Below are positions 28,330 to 42,486 of a DNA stretch of 64,000 bases, one piece after another. The DNA lies in the NCBI GenBank assembly GCA_964035545.1, contig OZ037770.1, forward strand, positions 11,088,463 to 11,152,462, read 5' to 3'. Origin of the DNA: Bugula neritina (lineage: Eukaryota; Bryozoa; Gymnolaemata; Cheilostomatida; Bugulidae). The first letter of the stretch is position 1. Each line of letters starts with the position of its first letter. The notes under the pieces are model-generated. The model saw only the letters and a program-made list of their open reading frames with translations, was not told the DNA's origin and did not search any database. Position numbers and translations under genes: made by a program.

Positions 28330-29849
28330 GCAATAAGGGAAAAGCGTGTTTGCAATAGCTGCATAATCATAACTGAGGTGTTGCAGGCATAACTTAAATT
28401 GCTTGAAAGTGCAACTATGTTAGGTATGCTTTAATACCATTAGCTGTGTAGAACACAAAAACCATGCAATTGAAAACACTATACTAGTTGAAAATATATA
28501 GTTTAACCACATAAGTCATTTAAACTGTTCACACCATGCCTGCATGCATGTGTTTGTACTCTAATTTTGGCAAATCAATAATTAGTTCTGATATGTAAAA
28601 CTACAAGTTTTAATACTAAATTCTATACCATATAATTATGAGCTTGCAGCAAACCACAGCGCAGTAGACACATACTGTATATGTGCTTTGGCACAACTTA
28701 ATTTATAGGTTGCATAACAATGTGCTGCAAGTTACCACAAGCGGTAGCTATCTTGAAAAATCAACTACGAAAACAAAAGAGCATCTAGAAAATACATTAC
28801 ACTTATACTAGCCACAGGATAGAGTCGAGAGCAGCTTTGATGATGGCTATCGTTCTTAGAAGAGTTGCATTCTTTTTGGTATGCACAAAACCTCATGCTG
28901 ACGTAGAGTAGCCCACTGAGCTGGAAAAGTTCATTGGAGTAGCCACTCTTATTTTTCAAACTACAAAGCCGGGTGGTACTTATTACGCTTCGTAAAAATG
29001 CAAAGATTCAGTTGCGTGAGAATTTCTCGTAAATATTGACGATTCAATTTCTCCAAGTTAAAATTCTACTTGTGCAACTTTCAAGTGCAGTTATTAATAA
29101 AACATTAAACATCAATGATCAATCATCAATCAGAATTTTTTCACTATGATGATCATTTATGCTACTATTAAAGCATTATTTATTTACGTAGTTTTAGTGG
29201 CACTAAATTTGCAAAGTTTTTAGTTGTAACTAAGTTAAATTTTACAATATTTAATTTTATATTTGAGTTTGAGTTTGCAATTTTATAAACAATAAAATTA
29301 AATATAATGAATAATTATAAAACATGAGTATAATAATCATATTCATTATTTTATAATTTAATGTTGATATTTATATTTTATTCAAGATTATAATCATAAT
29401 GAATAATAACAATATTTATAACTATTTATGATTGTAAATATTAAGCTTAGCTCCTATAATTATAATAATTATAACAACATGTAACCCAGTGAATATCAGT
29501 GATGAGTGAATTACACTATCACTGTGTTGCATGTTTGTTAGCAGATCAAATGTAATTCAAGTTGAAGCTTAAAAGCTACTTTTGCACCCATTAGCTGTAA
29601 GTCTAACTTTATCACTATGAGTATGTGTAATGTGTAGGCATGATGCACACTTTGATTTTCAGTTTCACACTTAGTCTTACAGTTAGTGTTACTGTTACAG
29701 TGGTATTGTTAGTTAAACCTACCATTACTGTAAGTGTAACACTTAAAATTACTTATAAAATTTATTATAAGTAACTATGCATAATGTTGTAAATATGGTT
29801 TTGTATTAAAGTCTTTTAGAGTGCTTTTCGACATTACAGATAGATACCC
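28330..29849. other. Intergenic DNA between the hAT element and ACAD8
   Basis: No coding exon recognised. 29280-29480 is low-complexity (ATAATCATAATGAATAAT-type), and 29650-29760 has imperfect runs of TTAC/GTAA blocks. The ACAD8 promoter is presumably at its right end. Confidence 0.4.
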
Positions 29850-32800
29850 ATGTCTTCAGCCACCATTCAGCTGGCAAAGAGGTTTTCAGCCCGAAGTCTG
29901 CAAATTTTTTCTAGAAGAAAAGCCTTTCAACATTTATCTTGTCGACAGTTCAACGAGCAGTCCTGCATAAATCGTGAGTTGGACATCATAATAACTAGTG
30001 ATATCGAATAGTCACATTGCATAATAATCGACTGTTAAACACAAACTAAACTAGTTTAAAAATGTCTTTTGAATTTTAAAGCCGGAGATGGTCTCACCAA
30101 TGAACAAAAACTTATCTTTGAAACTGCAAAGGATTTTGCTACAAACGAAATGGAGCCTAAAATGAAACTCTGGGATGAAGAAGTTAGTCATCGTTAAGTA
30201 TTAATCTATTTTACGTTATAAACAGCTGCTATTGCATTTTAAGTCCAATCATATGCAACATGAAAGTTTAGTAAATGCTGCAGTTAGTGACCTCACCTAT
30301 ATCAAATCTGCATATCTTTCCTTACTATATGTATTCATAGCCTAATATATGGCCACTGTGTATGTACTAAAAAAAATTTCTCAGTGTAATAACCCATAAA
30401 TTTCACAAGAGATTTCATGGTTGTGCAGTTTTAAGATATTTTTTCTGTAGGAGATATTTCCAAGAGATGTGTTACAGAATGCAGCACAGCTGGGGTTTGG
30501 TGCCATCTATTGTAAAGAGGATTATGGAGGGACGGGACTGGGGCGGTTGGATGCCTCCATTATATTTGAGGCTCTGTCTACAGGTTGTGTGAGCACAACT
30601 GCATACATTAGTATTCACAAGTGAGTGTGGTGTGACTGTATTCTACTATTTTAGTGGCTGTACATTTGCTGGGAGCATATAACACATTTTGCTTCAAACT
30701 ATACGTTGCAAGAAAAGCTAAAAACTTGAAGGCTAATCGTTTGTGAATTTTTTGTTTATATCTTGGTATTAATTCTATAGTCATTGTCAGGCAATAATCA
30801 TATACAGCCAACTTATTTTTTTTAAGATTTACTCTGGTACAATTATGCAATTATGACTGGATGCTCGTTGTAACATCACCAATAGCCTTTACTGCGGATT
30901 GCACTCATGACTTCGGGTTAACTAGGCCAGCACTCTTACCCCTAGACCATGAATGTTGTCTCCATTTTGTTTTTAAATAATGGTATACTATTAGCACTTC
31001 ACTTGGATTTTTATTTTGAGCAAAAATATGTTAGATCTAAGGCTATCTGATCTCAGCCAATAGCAACTGTTAATGTTTTATTAAGCCCACAACAACAGCT
31101 TTGAATATAAGTATATTCCAAGCTGGTTTTTGGCAGCATGTGTGCATGGATGATTGATACCTTCGGAACAAAAGAGCTGAGAGAGAGACATTTACCAAGT
31201 CTGGCCAGTATGGAGAGATTTGCTTCATACTGTCTGACAGAGCCAGGTTCTGGTAGTGATGCTGCTTCTATATCCACTAGTGCTGTCAGAAAGGATGACA
31301 AATATATATTGAATGGCTCAAAGGTAAATTATGTTACTATGGCAACCAATGTTTACCTGGCTGTCTTTAATTACTTCTAAATTCAATCTGTATTCAGTTC
31401 AGTCTATCATATAAAACATGATTGTATGCAGTATATATACTTTTAAATTGACCCATGTGTTTTAAAATTCTATTTAATCTGTATATATAGCTTCTAAATT
31501 TATTTTCTGTTTCCCTCCAAAAGTATTTTTGAAATCGTCCAATTAGGGGTGTGGTGTATTATTGTATTTTTCTCGTTAGCACAGACTGTACCACGGCTGC
31601 TAGGATCAGACTGGTTAACTTTTTATGATGTAGCATGTGTTCTTATTTTAAAGGCATTCATAAGTGGGGGTGGAGAAAGTGACGTGTACCTTGTAATGTG
31701 TAGAACTGGAGATTCTGGTCCTAAGGGTATAAGCTGTGTGCTGGTAGAAAATGGATCACCAGGATTGTCATTTGGTGCCAAAGAAAAGAAGGTAATGGAC
31801 TTTGAGTTACTAGAAATTGACTTTCGTATTGTGTTTTACAACACTGTATTTGTTTTATGTTCGCAAACAGCATTTAATTGTGGAAAAAGAAACAAAATAT
31901 GTTTGTCTTACAGCTACAAAACCTCTTAGCAGTTGTAAACTGGTGCTAAGTTTGTGTAACTTTTTAAATTATTTTATATAACACTTTTAGAACTATTAAC
32001 TGTGAGTACTGTTATAAATAGCTGCTTAAATTTGCCTAAATTGTAATATGTCAGTAATTTGGCAATCCTGTAACTATATAAATTGGCCAGTACTACATAA
32101 AGAAAGACAAATTTTTCCTTTAATCTAACTTTACAAATATTTAATTTGAACAGATAGCTTTCCTCTCCCCAGACTTTATATGTTAGGAATTTTCAATAAA
32201 TAATTGAATATCTGTGTTTTCTCAGAGATATGCCACTCAAGCACAATTTCCTACATGTCAAGTATGTTGCGTTAGGCAGATTAGACTTTGTTTTACCAAA
32301 GATTCATGTAGCTTGATGATTATCAGGTTGGTTGGAACAGCCAGCCTACTCGGGCCGTAATATTTGAAGACTGTGAAGTACCAGTAAGTAACTTGATAGG
32401 GAAGGAAGGTCAAGGTTTCAACATAGCAATGGACGGCCTCAATGGTGGCAGAATTAATATCGGTTAGTAATGTTTTATTTATCATGTAAATTGTTTCTCT
32501 TTTTCACATCATTTGAAACTGTAGAAGAATTTTGTGAAATAATTGGTTAAATGTCAACCAACCAAATCCTGACTCAAAATCTCAGCAATTACTTGTGAAC
32601 AATACTGTAATGCAATAAGCTAAACATTTGCAACAAATCCAGATAGAATTGTGGTTATTATTTAGTTGCAAATAGTTACAAATTCTTGAACTATTGTAAT
32701 ATTATTATTGAGGATGCAGTAGATTATGATTTGCTATAAAATGAACGCGAGCAAGTAGTACTCAAAATGGTGAATAACTTTATTGAACTAAAGGCAACCT

Positions 32801-35266
32801 TGACCTATTAAAAGCGTAACAATGTATTGAGTCCATTATAATACAACAACTATTACCTAAAGTGAATAGTCAACAGCGCTGAACAATGGTAAATTTTGAT
32901 AATGCCATGAATATCAATATATTACATTTTCTCTGCCCAGAGCTGCTGTTATTTCAAGTCTACGTTATATATATCATTATAATTAATAATTTAGTCACTA
33001 ATATTCATTATGCAACTTCATCAATTACATATATTCTACAGTCATTGCACTTAATTTGTTTATCTTCTTAGCAGAGCAATCATATAATTGGCAAAAATTT
33101 TATATCGCTTACATTACTTTAAAGAAGTTTATTTCGCATGTGATTGCGTAGAATACTGAATGTTGATTTTGTGTTCAGTGAACAAATAAATTAGCAAAGG
33201 CCATAGAGAATCATAGAGCAGAGTAAGCAGAGTGATCTGTGTGAGTTGTTAAATAATTTAAACATGATTGAGTAGATAACTCCACAGAGTAATACTAAAA
33301 TATTACATATACTCGTTACTGTAGCCAGCTGTTCCCTCGGAGCTGCTCACAGGTCTATAGAATTAGCCCGAGATCACGTGTTGGTGAGAAAGCAATTTAA
33401 CCGAACTTTGGATAGTTTCCAGGTGACGTTTCTACTTTGACTTGTAATCTGCTTTGACTTGTGGCTAGTTTGGTATGATTTGTGAATATGCTATGAATTG
33501 TGGGTAGTTTGGTATGACTTGTGGGTAATCTTGGGTGATCTGCTATGCAAGGTGATGGGTATGTTCATAAAATATTTTGAAATGCTGTTGATTAGCAAAA
33601 CACATTTGTGGCCATCTGTTACTTCTCTTGCCATAAACTTTGGAGCATCATATGGCTAATTTAATGTTGTGTACAACTCAGCCAATAGATAGAGATTGTT
33701 TGAAAACGAAATTTTGTAAGCTAATCCTTACAATAAAGGGCTTTTTCTGTTGACTAATAATGTAGTTTTATATAAACATTATAGCTAAATTGACAATTTT
33801 ATTATTTTAATTTGTAGAATGTTCAGTTTAAATTAGCCGAAATGGCCACATCTCTGATAGCCTCCCGGCTGGTGGTGAGGCACGCAGCAGAAGCCCTCCA
33901 GAATGGAGCTGCTAACAAAGTGGCCCTATGCTCCTCGGCTAAGCTTTTTGCTACAGAAAGCTGCTCAAAAGTATGTTTGGAGTTGTGCTCTTTTCTGTGA
34001 TGCAATTATTCATATAACTGTGTATCTAATCAAAACATTTATTCATACCAATATAATACTACTCAAAAACTTACGCAAGTTTGTAGTCACTATAGAACCT
34101 CTGATGAAAAAGGTTTTTTTAAGGAGGGCTAAGGACTTATTCAGATGGGGCACAGGAGCAGTTATGACTGGATGCTCTTCCTAACATCACCAATGGCCTT
34201 TACTGGGGATAGAACCCATGACAAGCCAACATTCTAACCCCTAGACCACGACTGTTCCCTATTGTGTTACTCAAAAGTACAAATTGTATGAACTTGAAAC
34301 TGAAAATATACATTATTGATATTTATATCGTAAAACTTGAAATTGCAATTCTTTCTATCTCGTCACTGCAATTGGTGGTTTTTTAAATGCTGGTGGCCCA
34401 AAAGTGTTGTTATTCATTATTTAGATATGCAGTGACTCTCTCCAACTATTTGGTGGTTACGGATATCTAAAGGACTATCCAGTGCAGCAATTCTGGAGAG
34501 ATATCAGAGTGCATGAAATTCTAGAAGGTACGGTCAGTTCTGTTATAATATTTGTTAAACTATGTAGAGTGATACAGCTACAGAATAATCTGACCAATCA
34601 CATGAGGTGTAGTAGAACAGCTTCACCTTTTTCTGAATGCCAACTCTATACGTATGCTTTTAATAAAATTGGCCTTTTCATTAACGGTTCATCATGCTGC
34701 TCTAAACTAGTTATTCGTCATTGGTTAGTTTTGTGTATATGCTATGCCTAAATAAACTGAGGGTTATGTTGTAAAATTAGACAAGCTTTATACTACACAA
34801 CATGGCACCCTGTATTGAAAAAAATTGAAAGTTCCTTTATCTTTAATGATATTCGAGTGCTTCGCTTGAAATTTTTTTGAAACTTTGAGATTTTAAACAC
34901 TTGATCTGATTCAGTGAAGACATGATAGTGGTGTCTGCAGTCATACACACATATAACATTAGAATTTGTGGCTATATTTGAACTTATCTTCATTTGTGTC
35001 AATTTTATGAAGCAATTACTTGACTCATTGAAAATTTTGAATTTCCAAAGTTTCATATGTTTTGAATGAATTTTGAAGCTGAAAGTTTTACATGGGCATA
35101 CATTTTTTTAAAACTTTTAATCCATTGTTTTACAGAATATGCTAATACTCTCAGTTGTATTCAATTTTCTCTGTATTTTCCTTATTCTAAGAAGTTGTTT
35201 TCTTTCTGTTCAGGGACTAATGAGATGATGAGATTACTCATATCTAGGAACTTACTCAGCTCCTGA
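29850..35266 (+). CDS. ACAD8: Isobutyryl-CoA dehydrogenase, mitochondrial
   Basis: Ten exons: 29850-29973, 30082-30182, 30451-30620, 31137-31323, 31654-31791, 32327-32462, 33325-33422, 33818-33970, 34425-34527, 35214-35266. All phases agree, giving 420 aa (human about 415). It oxidises isobutyryl-CoA to methacrylyl-CoA in valine breakdown, using FAD and passing electrons to ETF in the matrix. The first 40 residues are rich in Arg, Ser and Gln and lack acidic residues until the end, as in a mitochondrial targeting peptide. Signature stretches include [33 protein letters not shown] (FAD/substrate loop), [15 protein letters not shown] and GGYGYLKDY. The catalytic base is Glu403 in ILEGTNE. The NSQPTRA and SCSLGAAH stretches match ACAD8 rather than SCAD or SBCAD. 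Two SINE copies sit antisense in introns 3 and 8. Intact. Confidence 0.97.
30851..30960 (-). repeat. tRNA-derived SINE, copy 2, truncated (ACAD8 intron 3)
   Basis: Shares ACATCACCAATAGCC and the CCCCTAGACCA A-box complement with the other copies. The B box is degraded and the distal body is missing. Confidence 0.65.
33430..33545. repeat. Imperfect short tandem repeat in ACAD8 intron 7
   Basis: Several degenerate copies of a 20-30 bp unit built on GACTTGTGG and TAGTTTGGTATGA. Probably of no functional weight. Confidence 0.55.
34075..34260 (-). repeat. tRNA-derived SINE, copy 3 (ACAD8 intron 8)
   Basis: Nearly full length. On the minus strand it begins AGGGAACAGTCGTGG, then TCTAGGGGTTAGA (A box), a B box weakened by substitutions (GGGTTCTATCCCC), and the shared body ending before ACTTGCGTAAG. 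Confidence 0.75.
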
Positions 35267-35611
35267 GATTATCTTACTTAAAGTCAAACTGTTACAGTCA
35301 GATGACTGAATTCTTACTGGCTGAATTGGCTGCAATATTTATCATATTATTCAGGAGTGTGCTTTTGCGTGTATGGTTTATTTTTCTAAGGTGTAGAAAT
35401 GTATCATGGTGTTACCACTTTACCCAGAATCTCTGCTCCATTACCTCCAATATTTCTACTTCTGTATGTCAATATTTCATTAGAAAAAATTTGCAAATGA
35501 TTTATAGGTCAATTTTTGGTTTATTTCGATTAGACGTCATATAATTTTTTGACTAGTATTCAAGTTGCTGTATAAAGTACTAGTTATTCATAATGATGGT
35601 TATATAGTTAT

Positions 35612-35668
35612 ATTTTTGTCTTTCTGGTTAGTTACAATATTTTTGTCTTTCTGGTTAGTTACAATAGC
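35612..35668. repeat. Two-copy 28-bp tandem duplication
   Basis: TATTTTTGTCTTTCTGGTTA followed by GTTACAAT is repeated exactly twice, downstream of ACAD8 and just before its likely polyadenylation signal. Confidence 0.85.
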
Positions 35669-35685
35669 TGACTAATATTTATTAA

Positions 35686-35691
35686 ATAAAC
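35686..35691 (+). terminator. Polyadenylation signal of ACAD8
   Basis: AATAAA about 420 nt after the stop. A second AATAAA at 35765-35770 is an alternative. Confidence 0.5.
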
Positions 35692-35771
35692 AATTGAAGT
35701 TAACATATATCATCAAAACTTAGGTTAATATCATACCATGTCAAGTTGGCTGAATAATTATGTGAATAAAG

Positions 35772-36873
35772 TATACTCAAGCTTGACCTGTTTTTCTCTT
35801 GTTTTTAGTACTTGTTTATATAAATTGTCTTCACTTCTAAATGCCAAGACAAAGGGTCAATAACTCCAAATAAAGCTGTAAATACTGTGGTTTTTTTTAA
35901 TTAAAGCATGGCTGCATTTCGATGTCACTGGCTCAACATAAATTGCCTCAACATTCTATAAATTATTACATGAAATTACAGAGAAATTGCAAGATATTTT
36001 TGTTGAGCAATTATAAACACCATCCAAATGGTATGATATTTCTTTAACTATCTTGAAGCATACATTATATGTATTAAATTATTAAATATAATGCCCATTG
36101 AATAGACATCCACACAATATAGTGGTTGTTGCCATACTATACATTCCTTCTGTTCCGAATTCAGTGATAACACAATTATTAGCCACTCAGCATTAGTGCT
36201 GAGAGAGGAGGCCAATATGCTGCATACAATGGGTTGAAGGGCATTACATGGTTGTAGTAAAGTGGGTTATCACCGAACAACTAAGCTTGAATAGATAAAA
36301 CCGCTTCTCTTTCAATGGGTGGAAACACACAAACTACTGTTATCTACCAAATATTTGAACAAGTTAATAACTTGAATGGTGCTTGTCTGGGACGATTTAG
36401 TAAGTGGGAGTGCCAACTAATCTACAGATACACTCCTGGAGCTTTATTTACTTGGAACAGAAGCCATCACATTAAAATTTGCGGTAATTTTCCAAACAAT
36501 TTTTTTGAAATTTCTTACATTGGCTTGTTTTCAATTGTATGACTTGCAGTTGAAAATTTATATTTTCAACACTAAATAATACAATCGGTGCATTCAATAT
36601 TGAAAGAGCTTTATTGTACCTGTTCCTGAATTGTTAACATTTAGAAAGAAAAGATTTCTTCAAAAGATTGTCAAGAATTCATAATAAATTACCAAACCTA
36701 GAGGTAGAAAATTAAAGAAGTAAAACTTTTTATAGAACTACTATCCAGTAAAAGAGTGTCCTATACTAGAATAGGAATAGGCTAGAGGTGTGGCGATGTA
36801 GTGCTAGAGCTGGGACGGTGCAAGATGTTGATACTAGAGGTTGCAGTTGTCAGCATTAGACCAGTTAGAGAGT
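35772..36873. other. Convergent intergenic region between ACAD8 and GST
   Basis: No exon seen. On the minus strand an AATAAA (plus 36610-36615) lies about 260 nt after the GST stop and may end that transcript. Confidence 0.4.
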
Positions 36874-39800
36874 CTAGTATCCCCACTGAGCTATCTTGTT
36901 ATTAAATGGTCCTTTCTTCATGCCTGCTTCAGACTCCAAGAACTTCTTTATGCTGGGAATAGCTTCAATCCTGTAACACAAAACTGTCGTATCAACCACT
37001 GCAATGGTGACAACCCATCAGCTTAGCTTCTAAACCTTCAACCAGTTTTCTGTTTGGGATGGAAATTTTTATTCCATAAAATCAGCATTTATAACCCAAA
37101 ATGTACCAAATTTACCAAGAAAATTAAAGAGCTTGGGCTATTGAAATCATCTCATTACTGCACCTAAGTAAAATTTACAGTCCATGCTTGCATTAAGAAC
37201 TCTTAGAGTTGACACCTGCATGCATACATCTTGATTTAAACAGGGACCATTGGTTACGTGACTTACAACATCTACTCTGTGTCATCAAGTTATATTCTAC
37301 ACACTTTACCCAGCACAGCAAATACATGCCAAGTTTCTGTCCTATAGGAGTTCACTGATGAACTGCTCTGATTTATTTTTGGAGCATCAAAAATGTATTT
37401 GACAAATGTGGCATTTCCATGCATTGTGAAGCTGAGTGAAACCCATTATGATTGGCTTCACAATGGCTTTTAAAGAAGCCATGACACTTTAATTTATGCA
37501 GTATTTTGAATTATTCCCATAGATCTTGGCTATCAGCTAAATATAATATCAGGGTAGTATGCCAAAGCATATGTGACCCAGGCAGTCAGAAAAGCACTTT
37601 GTGACAAAATTCACATTTTCAGTTAATGCTTGATTCTTATTTGCCTATTTATACTGATTGGTTTGCAGTTTAAATTTTTGAAATCGGACTACTATTATAA
37701 TAGTGGTCCGATTTCAAAAATTTAAAGTGCAAATCAATCAGTATAAATAGGCAAATAAGAATCAAGCATTAACTGAAAATGTGAATTTTGTCACAAAGTG
37801 CTTTTCTGACTGCCTGGGTCACATATTGGTTGTATAATGAAAGGTTGTGCATACATGTTTTGAATTATATCACGATGATGGCTCAGTTACATTGTGTGAG
37901 GCTCAATAGAACTGAGCAAATAGAATAGAAAATAGGTTCCAATGAAAAGGGGGAGGGGCTTAGGAGCAACAAACTGCTGAGTCATGATTAGAGTCTTACC
38001 TGGCCATGTAGGCTTTCAGGTTATCATGTTTATCCACACAACCTGGTTCAAACTGATTCCAGATGTCAAGAAGATCGTAAACACAGAGGTCTGCATACAC
38101 CAGCTAAAGAACATAATGTTACATGTAAGTATGTTGTGTGGTTTCTCTAGAGGGGAAGACAATCCCACCCCTGTAGCAACACTAAACCAGATCAATAACA
38201 ACTAGCCATCACACATAACTAATAATAACCTAGATTTATTATTGAAAGAGTTGATTGCATTAGAAAGTCGGAAAAATTGAGCATTTCTGAGTGTGTTGTG
38301 TGCATAAAGCGTGCCTAGCCTACAAATAGTTTTCTACTTTCAGCTAGTAATAAAATAAAATACTTACATCTCAACATATTAATGGGAGTTAGCAGTAGAA
38401 CTATTATTTAATGGAAAATAGATACCTATGCTCTTATAGCTGTGTATTGGACAATGACAATAGAATTACATGTGCTAACTCTACTCATATCTCCCCGACA
38501 AACACCTGCTCTAGGGAGAGCCCTGTACAGCCCACTCACCTCTGAACCACCAAAGAAATCATGTTTCCCCAGAGATTGGGAGTACTTCTCCAACCTTCCA
38601 CCAAGAGACTCTAAAAATGGTCCCTTCATCTTCTCCTTTATAACACAATAACCAAATTACATGCTTTGTAACATTTTACATCTTAATATTGTAGATCTTA
38701 TACCATCTAGAATATTCTATACCAGAGAGATTGAGCTTTTTATTCAAACCAGCACAAAGTCCCATGGAAGCAATGTATTTCCAATATTGAAACACAAAAA
38801 TCCTTCACATTTATCTTTACATAACACTTTGAAATGACAAATTTTTTCATGCAAATTGCAAAAAACCGCAGGGCGGCAAAAGCTTATGAAAGAACTTGAT
38901 TTCTATAATAGGAGACCTATCTGTAGCTTAGCCTCATGTGGCTAATTGCTCACCGGAGAAAAATAGAGGATGACAACCTCATTTTTCGAGGAGATAGCAT
39001 TTAAATATGATCAATCATATAACAATTATCTAAGTTGCAACTTAATTCGTTCACATGTTTTGTATCTCATCTGAAAAAGCATCTACTTAATCAACTAATT
39101 ATGTAATAGTTTGGTGGAATCATAGATACTAGGTGAAAGACTGCAAAAGAAAATGCTACTTTAGTACCAGCAAATTTATGTTATAGAATGTCCCAATTAT
39201 TGGAGCTAAACTTCAACTTATAGTTGAAATGAAAATCTAAATTCTAAGCCATAGCATTGCCAATAGTTATCAGCAACATTAAACTACTTCACCATGTATT
39301 TAATTACTTCAGGCTGAAAAATCACCAGTGAAATACCAAACAGAAAAAAATGCAACTTACATGTTCTTTATTATAGCACATAGAAACAAAGGCTGATCGG
39401 TTAGAGGTTGTGACACTGTAGAGCATGTCATTACGAATCCGGGCCTCTTCGGTACTTCCACCTGCAAAACAATAAACAGGTAACTATATTTTATACAAAT
39501 GCGAGAAAGTCAGTGCTACTCTGTATCTCACTAAGCTACAGTGCTCACTCTGTATCTTACTAAGCTACGGTCCCGAAACTTTCGTGATGTATGGAATACC
39601 AGATTTAGGTCATGTATCAGCTAAATTCAGCTATTTTGTCCCTATACATGTATACATGAGCCACAAAATGGAGGCCCAAGCCCTTCTCATGACTTATGGA
39701 ATTCAGTGAGAATAGTGCCATAAGGTATAGAGGAGCACTGTAGAATTTCAATTTAATTTAAAAGGAAAAAAAATGTTAAAGTACTCACAAAGGTTGTGTT

Positions 39801-41232
39801 TTCTCCCAAGGTAAGCAAAGATGGCGCTAGTCTCTGTCATTTTCACATCTCCGTCAATTAAGTACGGCAGCTGTTAGAAAGACAAACAGAATGTTAATAA
39901 TTTCAGCAGCGCACTAAGCAAAAATATAAAATATACATTTGATCAGCATGGCCTCTTACATTAGGCCATTCCAGTCCTAGCGTGAATTTTTCCTTCAACC
40001 ACTCTTCACGACTATACTCGGGGGCATCACCTTGCACGTAATATTTCTCTTCATATTCCGCCTCCTTATAGTGAAGCAGCAACCTGATCGCATGAGCTAA
40101 CTGTAAAGCATAAAATATATTTTATCTTTCTATATTAGATATTTTTGTATATGTTATCTTCTAATGGAACGAACATGTTCAGTAAAATAAATTGCCAATT
40201 TCCTCATAAAGTTTGCATTTGATACTGATTTGATTACATCAAAGTTGGTAAACTAGTAGAGCTAGCATTTTCATTGAACTATTATTGGCCACTAACTCTA
40301 CTTCATACTAAAAGTCAATTAGTCAGTAGCAGAGACACTAAAATTAAGTCATAAAGTGAAACAGCTAAACCTAAAGTTACTTTCAGTTTTACTTTGACTC
40401 CAATGGCAATTGAAACTTTAACTTGTGAGACACTGGACTTGGTAATTGATGGCTTTCCTAAGAAAAAGTACAAAGCTTTGTCATTAACTTTTACTTTGTG
40501 TTACTGTTAGAAAATGTGTTTTGTGTTAATTATGATCATGTACATTATTACTATGACTATGACTATCAGCATGAGTAACTCAGTATCACCATGAATAAAA
40601 TAAACCTAATTTTAATAATAATAATTAATACTCATTACTACTAGTATGATATTGGTACTTATACTGATACTTACTATAACTATGACTAAGAGTAAGAGTA
40701 AGACTAAGAGTGTAAGACTAAGAGTATAGCAACAATTTCAAATAATTATATTTAACTTTATAATCAATATGATTTTCATTACGATTATCGTTATCATTAT
40801 CATTATGATTATCACTTCAACACCAGCACTAGCAGCAACACACTAACTTACTCCAACACTAACACAGTTTTACTTCAAGTTTATCATTATGATAATCATT
40901 ACATTTATAATTATTGATTATTCATAATAATCATCATGATCACTATCATTATCATGATTATCATTATGATTATGCTTACAAGTGATTCAGATCACACCAT
41001 AACCCGTTACCGATTATATTTACTAAAAGTAAAAGTGATTTACTTTTAGTTTTACTTTTACTTTTAGCGATTTAAGCCTACGGGAATCAGATTTACATTT
41101 AATTTTAGATTACAATATAAATATTTCAATATTAATTTGCTGTACCGTTTAATTAACTATAATAAACTAATAAAATTGATTGGTAAAATTTATTACCCCA
41201 CGAATTTTCCAGTATCCTAGAACGGGAGCCAT
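36874..41232 (-). CDS. Mu-class glutathione S-transferase, copy 1
   Basis: Seven exons read downwards: 41232-41197, 40100-39960, 39870-39789, 39461-39361, 38635-38540, 38103-38000, 36970-36874. In phase they give 218 aa, the usual mu-class length. Cytosolic enzyme that conjugates glutathione to electrophiles. Residues 5-12 LGYWKIRG contain the catalytic Tyr7; LAHAIRLLL and NLPYLIDG (cis-Pro) build the thioredoxin-fold glutathione site. The all-helical C-terminal domain includes GCVD and NLKAYMAR, matching the vertebrate mu pattern KCLDAFPNLKDF. The glutathione-binding QSNAI of mu enzymes is ETSAI here (Gln to Glu, Ser to Thr). A second gene with identical internal exon lengths lies just upstream on the same strand, so the pair arose by tandem duplication. 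Some mu-class neighbours (sigma) cannot be fully excluded. Confidence 0.93.
37572..37823. mobile_element. Foldback MITE with TA target duplication (GST copy 1, intron 6)
   Basis: The 252-bp sequence is almost a perfect palindrome: TGTGACCCAGGCAGTC at the left, its complement at the right, and arms of about 123 bp meeting around CTATTATAATAG. TA flanks both ends (37570-37571 and 37824-37825), as expected of Tc1/mariner-type MITEs. High arm identity suggests a fairly recent insertion or conversion between arms. Confidence 0.9.
40540..41060. repeat. Low-complexity region (GATAATCAT / ACTAAGAGTA types)
   Basis: Clusters of ATTATCATTATGATTATC-like sequence, partly self-complementary, plus AGTAAGAGTAAGACTAAGAG runs and TAAAAGTAAAAG. 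Lies in intron 1 of GST copy 1. Similar sequence occurs at about 29280-29480 and 50600-50890. Confidence 0.7.
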
Positions 41233-42486
41233 ATTTATATAATTATTAATTTAATTTTATAATGTTGCAAGGTAAAATCAAAAATGAAGTCTGCAAAAAT
41301 CCTGCTAGCCAAGAATAGTTTCGCGGCTAAATACAGCGTGATATATATTATATTACGCCCTGGACTAAACACGCCTACAAGCGTGGAACAAGCATGGGTA
41401 AATCAAGAGGTGATAACTCCACATTATCGTATGTTGCGTTAACTCACATCAGACTTTATTAGTGTGGATTTTTCTGGCAACTTTAGCTGGACACCTGCGG
41501 CATGAAATGTTGCCCATTAGTATTCTAAAGTAACCCCGCAAGGGGCACTAAGACTCAAGCTAGCTAATGATTTCAAAAATTCAATGAAATAGCAGAAAAT
41601 GGCTCATGGTAACCTGCAAAGTATGTTGATACTGTATTTATGGGACACAAAATTGAATAGCTGAAGTTATTTCCTGTAGACTATATTATTTAATTACCAA
41701 TTCATGCATCATCCCTTAGCTGATGGGACTAAAGCTAAAGCATACTAAAAGTTTTGTCTTGACAACAGCACTCAAGGAGAGTAAGACACTAGCAAGTAGC
41801 ATCTCGAAGAAAATATATGCATATTTTATTATTTAAATGTGGCAGTATTGTTATATTTTATTGTCATCAATTGTAACTTAAAATATATAAATCGGAATAA
41901 AATAAAAATTACCAGATTGTAAAATGATAGAGATGATTACGATACCAGTTGGAAAGAAATTATTTCAAAAAGCTATAAATTTTAACAAATCTAGCACCAA
42001 TATTTGACTGAAAGCTAACATAACAGAAATGAGTAGAAAATGCATATGATTAGAAAATTAAAGATAAATTACAATAACTATTAGATAAATTATAGGAAAA
42101 AGCAAGCCTAAAAAGATAATAAAGTTAGCATAAATTAGATTACAAACTTGTAGGAAAATAAAATCAGTGCTAGCAGAGTTTTATACAATACCACTAAAAT
42201 GTTTCCAAACTAATTGTGTGCTGCATCATTGTATCTGGAAATTATCTACTCCTGACTCAGACACAGCATCCAGTTTGTGAACTGGGTTCAACAAATGACT
42301 AGCTTCAGGTAGATAAAGTATTTCGTTTGCATGTTGGTCCAGAATTTTGTCAGATATTTGGCAGCAGGATAGTTTTTCCGTCAGCCTCATAATGCATATA
42401 TAGAGAGTATAACTCCAACTTCATGCTAGCATGAGCCGCTTTTTGGAATATTGAACGGATGAGCATTTAATCAATAGAGAAGATAA
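41233..42486. other. Spacer between the two GST genes
   Basis: AT-rich. It should hold the promoter of GST copy 1 and the 3' UTR of copy 2. On the minus strand there is TATATAAATATGG just at the copy 1 start codon, too close to serve as a normal TATA box. Nothing else recognised. Confidence 0.4.
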
